This document shows positions 46,013 through 57,805 of a DNA stretch of 64,000 nt, one piece after another. The notes under the pieces are model-generated. The model was not told where the DNA came from. It saw only the letters and a program-made list of their open reading frames with translations, and did not search any database. This DNA comes from Anastrepha obliqua (lineage: Eukaryota > Arthropoda > Insecta > Diptera > Tephritidae): the NCBI RefSeq assembly GCF_027943255.1, contig NC_072897.1, positions 60,412,406 through 60,476,405 on the forward strand. Reading direction: 5' to 3'. Position numbers and translations under genes: made by a program. Position 1 is the stretch's first letter. Each line of letters opens with the position of its first letter.

Positions 46013-46213
46013 TTAAGTCTGAAATTCGATTTCTTTTGCATGACCACCGCGTGCACGTTTTACGAAGTCCAATCGTTGAACCCAATTTTCGACCACTCTT
46101 TTGCATAAATCGGCCGAAATTCCAGTAATTTCGCGTTCAATATTGGCTCTTAGCTCACAAATCGTCGCCGGCTTGTTACTGTAGACCAATGACTTCACAT
46201 AACTCCAAAGAAA
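46013..46213 (-). pseudogene. DD41D transposase, C-terminal part
   Basis: The last 60-odd codons (SLVYSNKPATICELRANI to the stop at 46013) follow directly on the DLTPLDY motif at the other side of the LINE. The target duplication ATAGTCT splits the two parts. Confidence 0.85.
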
Positions 46214-46220
46214 ATAGTCT

Positions 46221-49200
46221 TCTTCTTCTTCTTCTTAATTGGCGCGATAACCGCTTACACGATTTTGGCCGAGATTAACAAAGCGCGCCAGTCGTTTCTT
46301 TCTCGTGCTAACCGGCGCCAATTGGACACACCAAGTGAAGCCAAGTCCTTCTCCGCCTGATCTTTCCAACGCAGAGGAGGCCTTCCTCTTCCTCTGCTAC
46401 CACCAGCTGGTACCGCATCGAATACTTTCAAAGCCGGAGCGTTTGTATCCATTCGGACGACATGACCCAGCCAACGAAGCCGCTGGATCTTTATTCGCTG
46501 CGCTATGTCTATGTCGTCGTATAGCTCATACACCTCATCGTTCCATCGTCTGCGATATTCGCCGTTGCCAACGTGCGAAGGTCCCAAAATCTTACGCAGA
46601 ATCTTTCTCTCGAACACTCCAAGCGTCACTTCATCGGATGTTGTCATCGTCCAAGCTTCTGCGCCATACGTTAGGACGGGCATGATGAGAGTCTTGTAGA
46701 GTGTTAGTTTTATTCGTCGAGAGAAGTAGCACTTGTTGGCAAGAGAGATTCTACGTTGGATTTCAAGGCTGACATTGCTATCGGTGTTAATGCTGGTTCC
46801 TAAATACACGAAGTCTTTTACAACCTCAAAATTATAACTGTCAACAGTGACATGGGTGCTGATACGCGAGTGCGCCGACTGTTTGTTTGAAGACTGGAGG
46901 TACTTCGTTTTGTCCTCGTTCACCACCAAACCCATTCGCTTTGCCTCTTTATCCAGTTTGGAGAAGGCAGAACTAACAGCGCGGTTGTTAAGGCCGATGA
47001 TGTCAATATCATCGGCATACGCCAGCAATTGTACGCTCTTATAAAAAATTGTGCCTGAGCGATTAAGTTCTGCGGCTCGTACGATGCTCTCCAACATCAG
47101 ATTAAAGAAGTCACACGACAGCGAGTCACCCTGTCTGAAACCTCGTTTGGTATCAAACGGCTCGGAGAGGTCCTTCCCAATTCTGACGGCGCTGCTGGTG
47201 TTGAGCAACGTCATCTTACATAGCCGTATTAGTTTTGCGGGGATACCAAATTCAGACATAGCGGCATATAGGTAACTCCTTTCCGTACTGTCGAATGCAG
47301 CTTTGAAGTCGACGAAAAGATGGTGTGTGTAGATTCTCCTTTCATGGGTCTTTTCCAAGATTTGGCGTATTGTGAATATTTGGTCGATGGGAGGCTTTCC
47401 AGGTCTGAAGCCACACTGATAAGGTCCAATCAGTTGGTTGACGGTGGGCTTCAGCCTTTCACACAATACGCTCGCTAGAACCTTATAAGCGATAGTTAGA
47501 AGACTAACCCCGCGGTAATTGGCACAAATTGCAGGATCGCCCTTCTTATGGATTGGGCAGAGCACACTTAAATTCCAATCGGCAGGCATGCTTTCATCCG
47601 ACCATATTCTGCATAGGAGCTGATGCACGCACCTTACCAGCTCCTCGCCGCCATGTTTGAATAGCTCAGCCGGCAGTCCGTCGGCGCCCGCGGCTTTGTT
47701 GTTCTTTAGCCGTGATATTGCTATTCTCACCTCGTCATGGTCGGGTAACGGAACGACAATTCCGTCGTCAACGATTGGGGTATCGGGATCTTCACATTCT
47801 CTATGACATGCGCAGCTGTCACCGTTTAACAGGTTCGAGAAGTGTTCCCTCCATAATTTAAGATTGTTCTGTACGTCAGTCACCAGATCGCCGTCTTTGT
47901 TCTTACAGGAAAACGCCCCGGTCTTAAAACCTTCTGTAAGCCGCCGAACTTTATGGTAGAATTTTCGGGCGTTGTTCCTGTTGGCCAGCATCTCAAGCTC
48001 CTTGCGCTCACGTATTTCGGCCTCTCGTTTCTTCTGTCGGATATTACGTCTCTCTTCCTTTTTCAGCTCTCTGTAGCGATCCCACATGGCTCGCGTTGCG
48101 CCCGATCGCAGCGTGGCTCTATAGGCGGCATCCTTTCTTTCTGCGGCAGCATGACATTCCTCGTCGTACCAATTGTTTTTTCGGGCTCGCCGGAATCCGA
48201 TTTCTTCTTCGGCGGCGGTACGTAGGGAACGAGAAATGTTGCTCCATTGCTCGCGCATGCCGGTTTGTTGGGCTGTGCTTTCTGAGAGCAGGAGTGAGAG
48301 TCGAGTTGCGAATCTTCTGGCTGTCTGTTGTGATTGCAGCTTTTCGATGTCGAACATTCTTTGCGTAGTTAGATGTATGTTTTTTGCTGCATAGAGGAGT
48401 GTGCGCAGCTTGGCTGCAACAAGGTAATGATCCGAGTCGATGTTGGGTATTCGGATCGTGCGTACATCTAATACACTAGAAGCGTGTCTTCCATCTATCA
48501 CAACATGATCGATCTGGTTTCGTGTTTTTCGATCTGGAGACAGCCAGGTAGCATGGTGTATCTTTTTATGCTGGAATCTGGTGCTGCAGACTACCATGTT
48601 TCGGGCCCCGGCGAAGTCGATCAGCTTCTGTCCGTTACCGGATGTTTCGTTGTGCAGGCTGAATTTTCCGACTGTGGGACCAAAAATTCCCTCCTTGCCC
48701 ACCCTGGCGTTGAAGTCGCCAAGCACGATTTTTATGTCGTGGCGGGGGCAGCGCTCATAGGAACGTTCCAAGCGCTCACAGAGGAATCTTTGATCGCATC
48801 GTCCTTCTCTTCCGTCGGGGCGTGGGCGCAAATTAGCGAGATGTTAAAAAATCGCTCTTTGATGCGGATTATTGCGAGACGCTCGTCCACCGGAGTAAAC
48901 GACAGTACTTGGCGACGAAGTCTCTCTCCCACAACAAATCCGACACCAAATTTGCGCTCCTTTACATGGCAGCTGTAGTAGACGTCGCAAGGTCCTATGG
49001 TTTTCTTGCCTTGCCCCGTCCATCGCATCTCTTGGATGGCAGTGATGTCAGCCTTTACTCTCACGAGGACATCAACCAGCCGGGCAGAGGCACCTTCCCC
49101 ATTAAGGGACCGGACATTCCAGTTGCATGCCCTCAAATCATATTCCTTATTTCGTTTGCAGGGGTCGTCATCAGTAAAGGCAGTTCTCATCCGAGGCTTT

Positions 49201-49463
49201 GCAATTCTTTTCATTGAGGGGAATTTTTAAGTGACGGGTCCCAAACCAAGCGCACAACCAGCTATCCTGGAATGCTTCGCCTTCTCACGTTAGCTCACTC
49301 CCGAACGGGTGTTCGGAAGCTACCCAGAGGATACGTGGGCTAATCCCGGCCGTTGTGAGCTGCTTGAACCATATGTAGAAGAATCGTCCTGGCCACTCCC
49401 AAGTGAATGGCGATCAGTAACTTTCCCCACTTGCGTGGACTTCTACACATGGAACCATCCTCT
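46221..49463 (-). mobile_element. Nearly full-length RTE-clade LINE
   Basis: A 3243-bp element, a usual RTE length, with an AAG-type microsatellite tail at 46221 and a 250-bp 5' leader. The 7-bp duplication ATAGTCT (46214-46220 and 49464-49470) flanks it within the rosa-like transposase. It has one ORF, encoding endonuclease and RT, disabled by a frame change. Confidence 0.92.
46255..49214 (-). pseudogene. RTE endonuclease-reverse transcriptase, one frameshift
   Basis: The ATG at 49214 starts an AP-endonuclease-like domain with CNWNVRSLNG and ITAIQEMRWTG. A frame change near 48800 follows. The second frame runs 858 codons to 46255 with GDFNARVGKEG and NIDSDHYLV completing the endonuclease. 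RT motifs come next: NKAAGADGLPAELF, FVDFKAAFDS, GFRQGDSLSCDFF and AYADDIDIIG, then the C-terminal RWLGHVVRMD. Compared with the truncated copy at 3765, 11 codons (GLSRQLSSKVL) after the RT core are deleted in frame. Restoring activity would need the frame to be continuous. Plus-strand frames here are shadows. Confidence 0.92.
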
Positions 49464-49470
49464 ATAGTCT

Positions 49471-49976
49471 AGAGGCGTCAAATCACACGAGCGCGGCGGC
49501 CATTCGAACGGTCCATTTCTGGAAATAATGCGCTCATCGAACTTACTCTTCAACAAATCAATTATAGCGTGTGCTGTGTGGCTTGTAGCCCCGTCCTGTT
49601 GAAACCACATGTCGTCTAAGTCCATACCATTCAATTGCGGCCAAAAATAATCGTTTATCATGTCGCGGTATCGATTTCCATTCACAGTAACGTGGCGATC
49701 GTTCTCGTCAACGAAAAAATATGGGCCAATTACGCCGCCGGTATGTAAACCGCACCAAACAGTGATTTTTTCGGGGATGCAACGGTGCCTCATGAATCAC
49801 GTGTGGATTGCTTTCTCCCAGTAACTCATATTTTGCTTGTTGACAAAGCCATTGAGCCAAAAGTGAGCTTCATCGTAAAATGGCCGTAATGCTCTTAAAG
49901 TAGCAGCAACAGAACGATTATTTTCATAAAAAATTTGCACGATTTGCAATCGTTGCTCAAGTGTGTAGCGTTCCAT
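49471..49976 (-). pseudogene. DD41D transposase, N-terminal and core part
   Basis: Starts at the ATG at 49976 (MERYTLEQRLQIVQIFY). After LRALRPFY the sequence jumps to DEAHFWLNGFVNKQN, so roughly 80-100 codons of the DNA-binding/linker region are deleted, and another frame change follows. The catalytic segments WFQQDGATSHTA and CDLTPLDY remain, with 41 residues between the two Asp. Inactive. Confidence 0.88.
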
Positions 49977-50179
49977 AATGAAATGTATACTAATGAAGTT
50001 TACAGATGACAAGCGAAAAATTAAAAAAAAAGATGTTGTCTGTAAAGTCGGTTTACTGACGATAGCTTAACGTGATAACGTCATAAGAAAATACTGATTG
50101 AATGGTTGCATTTTCAAAAGAAAATTTTAATTTTATTTGTTTGATAGATATTTTGTATGGATATAGAGAATGAGTTAAC

Positions 50180-51207
50180 ATTAACATAACATAATATACT
50201 TTAACATAACATAACATAACATAACATAACATAACATAACACAACACAACATAACATAACATAACATAACATAACATAACCTAACATAACATAACATAAC
50301 ATAACATAACATAACATAACATAACATAACATAACATAACATAACATAACATAACATAACATAACATAACATAACATAACATAACATAACATAACATAAC
50401 ATAACATAACATAACATAACATAACATAACATAACATAACATAACATAACATAACATAACATAACATAACATAACATAACATAACATAACATAACATAAC
50501 ATAACATAGCATAACATAACATAACATAACATAACATAACATAACATAACATAACATAACATAACATAACATAACATAACATAACACAACATAACATAAC
50601 ATAACATAACATAACATAACATAACATAACATAACATAACATAACATAACATAACATAACATAACATAACATAACATAACATAACATAACATAACATAAA
50701 ATAACATAACATAACATAACATAACATAACATAACATAACATAACATAACATAACATAACATAACATAACATAACATAACATAACATAACATAACATAAC
50801 ATAACATAACATAACATAACATATCATAACATAACATAACATAACATAACATAACATAACATAACATAACATAACATAACATAACATAACATAACATAAC
50901 ATAACATAACATAACATAACATAACATAACATAACATAACATAACATAACATAACATAACATAACATAACATAACATAACATAACATAACATAACATAAC
51001 ATAACATAACATAACATAACATAACATAACATAACATAACATAACATAACATAACATAACATAACATAACATAACATAACATAACATAACATAACATAAC
51101 ATAACATAACATAACATAACATAACATAACATAACATAACATAACATAACATAACATAACATAACATACCATAACATAACATTACATTACATTACATAAC
51201 ATAACAA
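50180..51207 (-). repeat. (TGTTA)n pentanucleotide array in U1
   Basis: About 1 kb of nearly perfect ATAAC units on plus. Because the period is 5 and TGTTA yields no stop codon in any frame, the minus strand is open in all three frames, giving long Met-Leu-Cys-Tyr-Val repeats. These are not genes. Confidence 0.97.
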
Positions 51208-52092
51208 ATTACCCCGTATTAAAGCACTTATCAACAGCTTTCATTTGATACCCATATTGTAATTACATACACAACCAAAGGTTACCCGGGTCCACGTTTT
51301 GACCTATATCTCGAGACCCCAGTCACGGAGCGGCATGAAAAATACTCTGTACTAAAGCATTCACCAACAGCTTTCATTTGATACCCATATTGTACATACA
51401 CGTCCGAAGGTTACCCGGGTCCACGTTTTCACCTATATCTTGAGACCCTATCTACCAATAGGTATTCAAACTATACGGAAATCATCTTCAATACCTACTT
51501 AACAATGTGTGTAAGTTTGGTTTAATTCGGTTCAAAGACACGGCGGGTCCACGTTTTGGCATATATTTCGAGACCCTAGTCAACAATAGGTATGAAAACT
51601 ACCCCGTATTAAAGCACTTATCAACAGCTTTCATTCGATACCCATATTGTACATACACAACCAAAGGTTACCCGGGTCCACGTTTTGACCTATATCTCGA
51701 GACCCCAGTCACGGAGCGGCATGAAAAATACTCTGTACTAAAGCATTCACCAACAGCTTCAATTTGATATCCATATTGTACAAACACATTCTAGGCTCCA
51801 CGTTTTGGTCTCTATCTCGAGACCCTAGTCACGGAGCAGCATGAATCATACTCTGGACTAAAGCATTCACCAACAGCTTCCATTTGATACCCATATTGTA
51901 CGTACGAAGGTTACCCGGGTCCACGTTTTGACCTATATCTCGAGCCCTATTTCCAAAATAAAATATAATCCATGTTACTCGCGGATGATGTAGCTTTCGA
52001 ATGGTGAAAGAATTTTTAAAATCGGTCCAGTAGTTTTTGAGCCTATTCATTCCAAACAAACAAAGTTTTCCTCTTTATAATATTAGTATAGA
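51208..52092 (-). repeat. H-type minisatellite block in U1
   Basis: Same monomers as in H1/H2. It ends at 52092 with the TCTATACTAATATT start (inverted) and switches to the pentamer array at TAATACGGGGTAATTTG in this and both other U copies. Confidence 0.85.
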
Positions 52093-52429
52093 CAACATAT
52101 CTTAAAAAGTATATCGTAAATATTACCATACATTTTTTCCTTCATATATAATAAAAAAATTAATAATTACAACATTAAAACAACAGGTATTATTAACAAA
52201 CTTGGTTTTATTTTAAATTCTTCAAGTGAATCAAATTAATAATAATCAATAAGAAGGCATATGCAAATACAAATACGTGAATTTATATATGTATGTACAT
52301 TTGCGCATATACATACATACATATATACGCTCACTTAAGTAGGAGAGAGCAAGATATCGAACATTGCCGTTCGTTTGCTTTGTTTGCTTTGTCGTTCGTT
52401 CCGCCCTTTCGCTTGCAGTTCATTCAATG

Positions 52430-52585
52430 CAATGAGCAAGGTAACGGCAATGAGCAAGGTAACACTAATATGAGCAAGGTAACTACATATGAACAGTAAT
52501 GAGCAAGGTAACACTAATATGAGCAAGGTAACGGCAATGAGCAAGGTAACTACATATGAACAGTAATGAGCAAGGTAACGACACA
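52430..52585 (+). repeat. GAGCAAGGTAAC minisatellite, U1
   Basis: Seven or so units of GAGCAAGGTAAC with spacers of ACTAATAT, TACATATGAACAGTAAT or GGCAAT. The same array, inverted, fills U2 and U3. Confidence 0.9.
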
Positions 52586-52703
52586 TTTTTTCGTGCGTGC
52601 AGCCTGTTAAATCGAATTATAAGACGTTATCACGTCAAAATATTGCGTCGTTCGCCCTCCCTATCGGAAAAAAGTTGAAGCGCACCTATTGAAAAACGCC
52701 TTA

Positions 52704-53079
52704 ATAAAGTTCTATCGATACTAGAGACAATTTCGAAAGAATAATTTTTTCGTCTCTGATAGTAGGTAATAATTAATTAGTGTTACTTTTCGTACATATA
52801 TAGTTATCCAATTTATAAAAAGTATGTCCATATATAGCCGCAAAGGTATTTGGGCCAACTAGAGTTAATGGGTTTGTAAAGCAGCAGTAGGCATTTAACT
52901 ATTAATAAGTCATCAAATTTTATACAAAATATTTTTAAAGTACAAACAGATATGTGATCACGACGTTTTACAAAATGCACATATCTGGCGAAGTTGTTGT
53001 AGAGGACATTAAGTTTACTACGACATAGATTATCATGCCAACTGTTCACATCCGTACAATAAGGTTGGTAACAGATATG
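52704..53079. other. Unique spacer at the centre of the palindrome
   Basis: It lies between the rosa-like end and U3. AT-rich with no gene, repeat or terminus that I recognise. It is the flank into which rosa copy 2 and U3 inserted. Confidence 0.5.
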
Positions 53080-53134
53080 TTTTGACGTGATAACGTCTTA
53101 TAATTCGATTTAACAGGCTGCACGCACGAAAAAA

Positions 53135-53440
53135 TGTGTCGTTACCTTGCTCATTACTGTTCATATGTAGTTACCTTGCTCATTACTGTTCATATGTAGT
53201 TACCTTGCTCATTGCCGTTACCAAAATGTGTCGTTACCTTGCTCATATGTAGTTACCTTGCTCATATGTAGTTACCTTGCTCATATTAGTGTTACCTTGC
53301 TCATATGTAGTTACCTTGCTCATATTAGTGTTACCTTGCTCATATGTAGTTACCTTGCTCATATTAGTGTTACCTTGCTCATATGTAGTTACCTTGCTCA
53401 TTAGTGTTACCTTGCTCATATTAGTGTTACCTTGCTCATT
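53135..53440 (+). repeat. GTTACCTTGCTCATATGTA minisatellite, U3
   Basis: Units of 19 or 20 bp: GTTACCTTGCTCATATGTA and GTTACCTTGCTCATATTAGT, with some CATTACT variants. It is the inverted counterpart of the U1 array. Confidence 0.9.
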
Positions 53441-53757
53441 GCATTGAATGAACTGCAAGCGAAAGCGCGGAAGGAACGACAAAGCAAACAAAGCAAACGA
53501 ACGGCAACGTTCGACATCTTGCTCTCCCCTACTTATGTGAGCGTATATATGTATGTATATGCGCATATGTACATATATAAATTCACGTATTTGTATTGGC
53601 ATATGCCTTCTTATTGATTATTATTAATTTGATTTACTTGAAGAATTTAAAATAAAACCAAGTTTGTTAATAATACCTGTTGTTTTAATGTTATTATTAT
53701 TATTTTTTGACGTGATAACGTCTTATAATTCGATTTAACAGGCTGCACGCACGAAAA

Positions 53758-54145
53758 AATGTGTCGTTACCTTGCTCATTACTGTTCATATGTAGTTACC
53801 TTGCTCATATTAGTGTTACCTTGCTCATTACTGTTCATATGTAGTTACCTTGCTCATATGTAGTTACCTTGCTCATATTAGTGTTACCTTGCTCATATGT
53901 AGTTACCTTGCTCATATGTAGTTACCTTGCTCATATGTAGTTACCTTGCTCATATGTAGTTACCTTGCTCATATGTAGTTACCTTGCTCATATTAGTGTT
54001 ACCTTGCTCATATGTAGTTACCTTGCTCATATGTAGTTACCTTGCTCATATGTAGTTACCTTGCTCATATGTAGTTACCTTGCTCATATGTAGTTACCTT
54101 GCTCATATTAGTGTTACCTTGCTCATATGTAGTTACCTTGCTCAT
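53758..54145 (+). repeat. GTTACCTTGCTCATATGTA minisatellite, U2
   Basis: Same 19/20-bp units, about 19 of them, with homogeneous runs of the 19-bp type near 53920-54100. Confidence 0.9.
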
Positions 54146-54459
54146 TGCATTGAATGAACTGCAAGCGAAAGAGCGGAAGGAACGACAAAGCAAACAAAGC
54201 AAACGAACGGCAACGTTCGACATCTTGCTCTCCCCTACTTAAGTGAGCGTATATATGTATGTATGTATATGCGCATATGTACATATATAAATTCACGTAT
54301 TTCTATTGGCATATGCCTTCTTATTGATTATTATTATTTTGATTTACTTGAGAATTTCAAATAAAACCAAGTTTGTTAATAATACCTGTTGTTTTAATGT
54401 TATTATTATTATTTTTTTATTATATCTGAAGGAAAAAATGTATGGTAATATTTACCATA

Positions 54460-55805
54460 TCTATACTAATATTATAAAGAGGAAAACTTTGTTTGTTTGG
54501 TTGTAATGAATAGGCTCAAAAACTACTGGACCGATTTTAAAAATTCTTTCACCATTCGAAAGCTACATCACGAGTAACATGGATTATATTTTATTTTGGA
54601 AATAGGGCTCGAGATATAGGTCAAAACGTGGACCCGGGTAACCTTCGGATGTGTATGTACAATATGGGTATCAAATGAAAGCTGTTGATAAGTGCTTTAA
54701 TACGGAGTAATTTTCATACCTATTGATGACTAGGGTCTGGAAATATATGCCAAAACGTGGACCCGCCGTGTCTTTGCACCGAATTAAACCAAACTTACAC
54801 ACATTGTTAAGTAGGTATTGAAGATGATTTCCGAATAGTTTGAATACCTATTGGTAGATAGGGTCTCGAGATATAGGTCAAAACGTTGACCCGGGTAACC
54901 TTCGGATGTGTATGTACAATATGGGTATCAAATGGAAGCTGTTGGTGAATGCTTTAGTTCAGAGTATTTCCATCCGCTCCGTGACTAGGGTCTCGAGATA
55001 GAGACCAAAACGTGGACCCTAGAATGTGTTTGTACAATATGGATATCAAATGAAAGCTGTTGATAAGTGCTTTAATAGGGGGTAATTTTCATACCTATTG
55101 ATGACTAGGGTCTGGAAATATATGCCAAAACGTGGACCCGCCGGGCCTTTGCACCGAATTAAACCAAACTTACACACATTGTTAAGGAGGTATTGAAGAT
55201 GGTTTCCGTATTGTTTGGGTACATATTGGTAGATATGGTCTCGAAATATAGGTCAAAACGTGGACCCGGGTAACCTTCGGATGTGTATGTACAATATGGG
55301 TATCAAATGGAAGCTGTTGGTGAAAGCTTTAGTTCAGAGTATTTCCATCCGTTCCGTGACTAGGGTCTCGAGATAGAGACCAAAACGTGGACCCTAGAAT
55401 GTGTTTGTACAATATGGATATCAAATGAAAGCTGTTGATAAGTGTTTTAATACGGGGTAATTTTCATACCTATTGATGACTAGGGTCTCGAAATAAACCA
55501 AACTTACACACATTGTTAAGTAGGTATTGAAGATGATTTCCGTATAGTTTGAATACCTATTGGTAGATAGGGTCTCGAGATATAGGTCAAAACGTTGACC
55601 CGGGTAACCTTCGGATGCGTATGTACAATATGGGTATCAAATGGAAGCTGTTGGTAAATGCTTTAGTTCAGAGTATTTCCATTTGCTCCGTGACTGGGGT
55701 CTCGAGATATAGGTCAAAACGTGGACCCGGGTAACCTTTGGTTGTGTATGTACAATATGGGTATCAAATGAAAGCTGTTGATAAGTGCTTTAATACGGGG
55801 TAATT
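54460..55805 (+). repeat. H-type minisatellite block in U2
   Basis: Begins TCTATACTAATATTATAAAG and contains the higher-order monomers with the AACGTGGACCCGCCGTG block. It ends at TAATACGGGGTAATTTG, where the pentamers start. Confidence 0.85.
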
Positions 55806-56705
55806 TGTTATGTTATGTTATGTTATGTTATGTTATGTTATGTTATGTTATGTTATGTTATGTTATGTTATGTTATGTTATGTTATGTTATGTTATGTTA
55901 TGTTATGTTATGTTAAGTTATGTTATGTTATGTTATGTTTTGTTATGTTATGTTATGTTATGTTATGTTATGTTATGTTATGTTATGTTATGTTATGTTA
56001 TGTTATGTTATGTTATGTTATGTTATGTTATGTTATGTTATGTTATGTTATGTTATGTTATGTTATGTTATGTTATGTTATGTTATGTTATGTTATGTTA
56101 TGTTATGTTATGTTATGTTATGTTATGTTATGTTATGTTATGTTATGTTATGTTATGTTATGTTATGTTATGTTATGTTATGTTATGTTATGTTATGTTA
56201 TGTTATGTTATGTTATGTTATGTTATGTTATGTTATGTTATGTTATGTTATGTTATGTTATGTTATGTTATGTTATGTTATGTTATGTTATGTTATGTTA
56301 TGTTATGTTATGTTATGTTATGTTATGTTATGTTATGTTATGTTATGTTATGTTATGTTATGTTATGTTATGTTATGTTATGTTATGTTATGTTATGTTA
56401 TGTTATGTTATGTTATGTTATGTTATGTTATGTTATGTTATGTTATGTTATGTTATGTTATGTTATGTTATGTTATGTTATGTTATGTTATGTTATGTTA
56501 TGTTATGTTATGTTATGTTATGTTATGTTATGTTATGTTATGTTATGTTATGTTATGTTATGTTATGTTATGTTATGTTATGTTATGTTATGTTATGTTA
56601 TGTTATGTTGTGTTGTGTTGTGTTGTGTTGTGTTGTGTTGTGTTGTGTTGTGTTATGTCATGTTATGTTAAGTTATGTTATGTTATGTTTTGTTATGTTA
56701 AAGTA
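55806..56705 (+). repeat. (TGTTA)n array in U2
   Basis: About 900 bp. The distal end turns into a run of TGTTG units (about 56607-56653), then mixed units, then unique sequence. Long frames across it are by-products of the repeat. Confidence 0.97.
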
Positions 56706-56914
56706 TATGTTATGTTAATGTTAACTCATTCTCTATATCCATACAAAATATGTATCAAACAAATAAAATTAAAATTTTCTTTTGAAAAATGCAACCATTC
56801 AATCAGTATTTTCTTATGACGTTATCACGTTAAACTATCGTCAGTAAACCGACTTTGCAGACAACCTCTTTTTATTATATCTGAAGGAAAAAATGTATGG
56901 TAATATTCACCATA

Positions 56915-57805
56915 TCTATACTAATATTATAAAGAGGAAAACTTTGTTTGTTTGGTTGTAATGAATAGGCTCAAAAACTACTGGACCGATTTTACAAATT
57001 CTTTCACCATTCGAAAGCTACATCACGAGTAACATGGATTATATTTTATTTTGGAAATAGGGCTCCAGATATAGGTCAAAACGTGGACCCGGGTAACCTT
57101 CGGATGTGTATGTACAATATGGGTATCAAATGAAAGCTGTTGATAAGTGCTTTAATACGGGGTAATTTTCATAGCTATTGATGACTAGGGTCTGGAAATA
57201 TATGCCAAAACGTGGACCCGCCGTGTCTTTGCACCGAATTAAACCAAACTTACACACATTGTTAAGTAGGTATTGAAGATGATTTCCGTATAGTTTGAAT
57301 ACCTATTGGTAGATAGGGTCTCGAGATATAGGTAAAAACGTTGACCCGGGTAACCTTCGGATGTGTATGTACAATATGGGTATCAAATGGAAGCTGTTGG
57401 TGAATGCTTTAGTTCAGAGTATTTCCATCCGCTCCGTGACTAGGGTCTCGAGATAGAGAGCAAAACGTGGACCCTAGAATGTGTTTGTACAATATGGATA
57501 TCAAATGAAAGCTGTTGATAAGTGCTTTAATACGGGGTAATTTTCATACCTATTGATGACTAGGGTCTCGAAATATATGCCAAAACGTGGACCCGGGTAA
57601 CCTTCGGACGTGTATGTACAATATGGGTATCAAATGAAAGCTGTTGGTGAATGCTTTAGTACAGAGTATTTTTCATGCCGCTCCGTGACTGGGGTCTCGA
57701 GATATAGGTCAAAACGTGGACCCGGGTAACCTTTGGTTGTGTATGTAATTACAATATGGGTATCAAATGAAAGCTGTTGATAAGTGCTTTAATACGGGGT
57801 AATTT
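56915..57805 (+). repeat. H-type minisatellite block in U3
   Basis: Same start and same junction to the pentamer array as in U2 but with fewer higher-order units. Its last part (GTGTATGTAATTACAATATG) matches U1, which carries the same 5-bp variant (TGTAATTACATACAC), so U1 and U3 are closer to each other than to U2. Confidence 0.82.

Larger units (their letters stand above)
50034..52640 (-). mobile_element. U1, repeat-rich element with 13-bp subterminal repeats
   Basis: Subterminal inverted repeats ACGTGATAACGTC (50070-50082) and GACGTTATCACGT (52623-52635) are exact complements. Read on minus, it starts TTTTGACGTGATAACG and ends TACAGACAAC. Inside are the GAGCAAGGTAAC array, an AT-rich piece, an H-type minisatellite beginning TCTATACTAATATTATAAAG, and the pentamer array. 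Subterminal inverted repeats, internal tandem repeats and lack of TSD resemble Helentron-associated (HINE/DINE-like) elements; this is inference. Confidence 0.65.
45903..52701 (-). mobile_element. rosa-like (DD41D) transposon copy 2, split twice
   Basis: Ends AAGCGTTTTTCAGTAAGAGC at 45903 and, inverted, AGGCGTTTTTCAATAGGTGC at 52701, each next to TA (45901-45902 and 52702-52703). Between them on the minus strand lie a transposase and two large insertions: an RTE LINE (46221-49463) and a U element (about 50034-52640) in the 5' untranslated part. The terminal repeats differ from those of copy 1, so the two belong to separate lineages. The claim that the 52701 end belongs to this element is inference from matching ends and order. 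Confidence 0.7.
53705..56868 (+). mobile_element. U2, complete copy nested in U3
   Basis: Starts TTTTGACGTGATAACG and ends GCAGACAACCTC. Subterminal repeats at 53710-53722 and 56818-56830 are exact 13-bp complements. Order: minisatellite array, AT-rich piece, H-type minisatellite (54460-55805), pentamer array, unique 150-bp tail ending after AAACCGACTTTGCAGACAAC. Confidence 0.68.

Noticed and set aside
47953..49217. Plus-strand frames of 73-164 codons
   Set aside because: Antisense to the RTE endonuclease/RT coding sequence.
50181..51182. Frames of up to 333 codons encoding MLCYV repeats (also 55778-56819 and 57829-58956)
   Set aside because: They arise from (TGTTA)n, which has no stop codon in any phase; three frames are open at once.
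53135..54145. CRISPR-like array
   Set aside because: Units are contiguous tandem repeats of 19/20 bp without unique spacers, in an insect genome.
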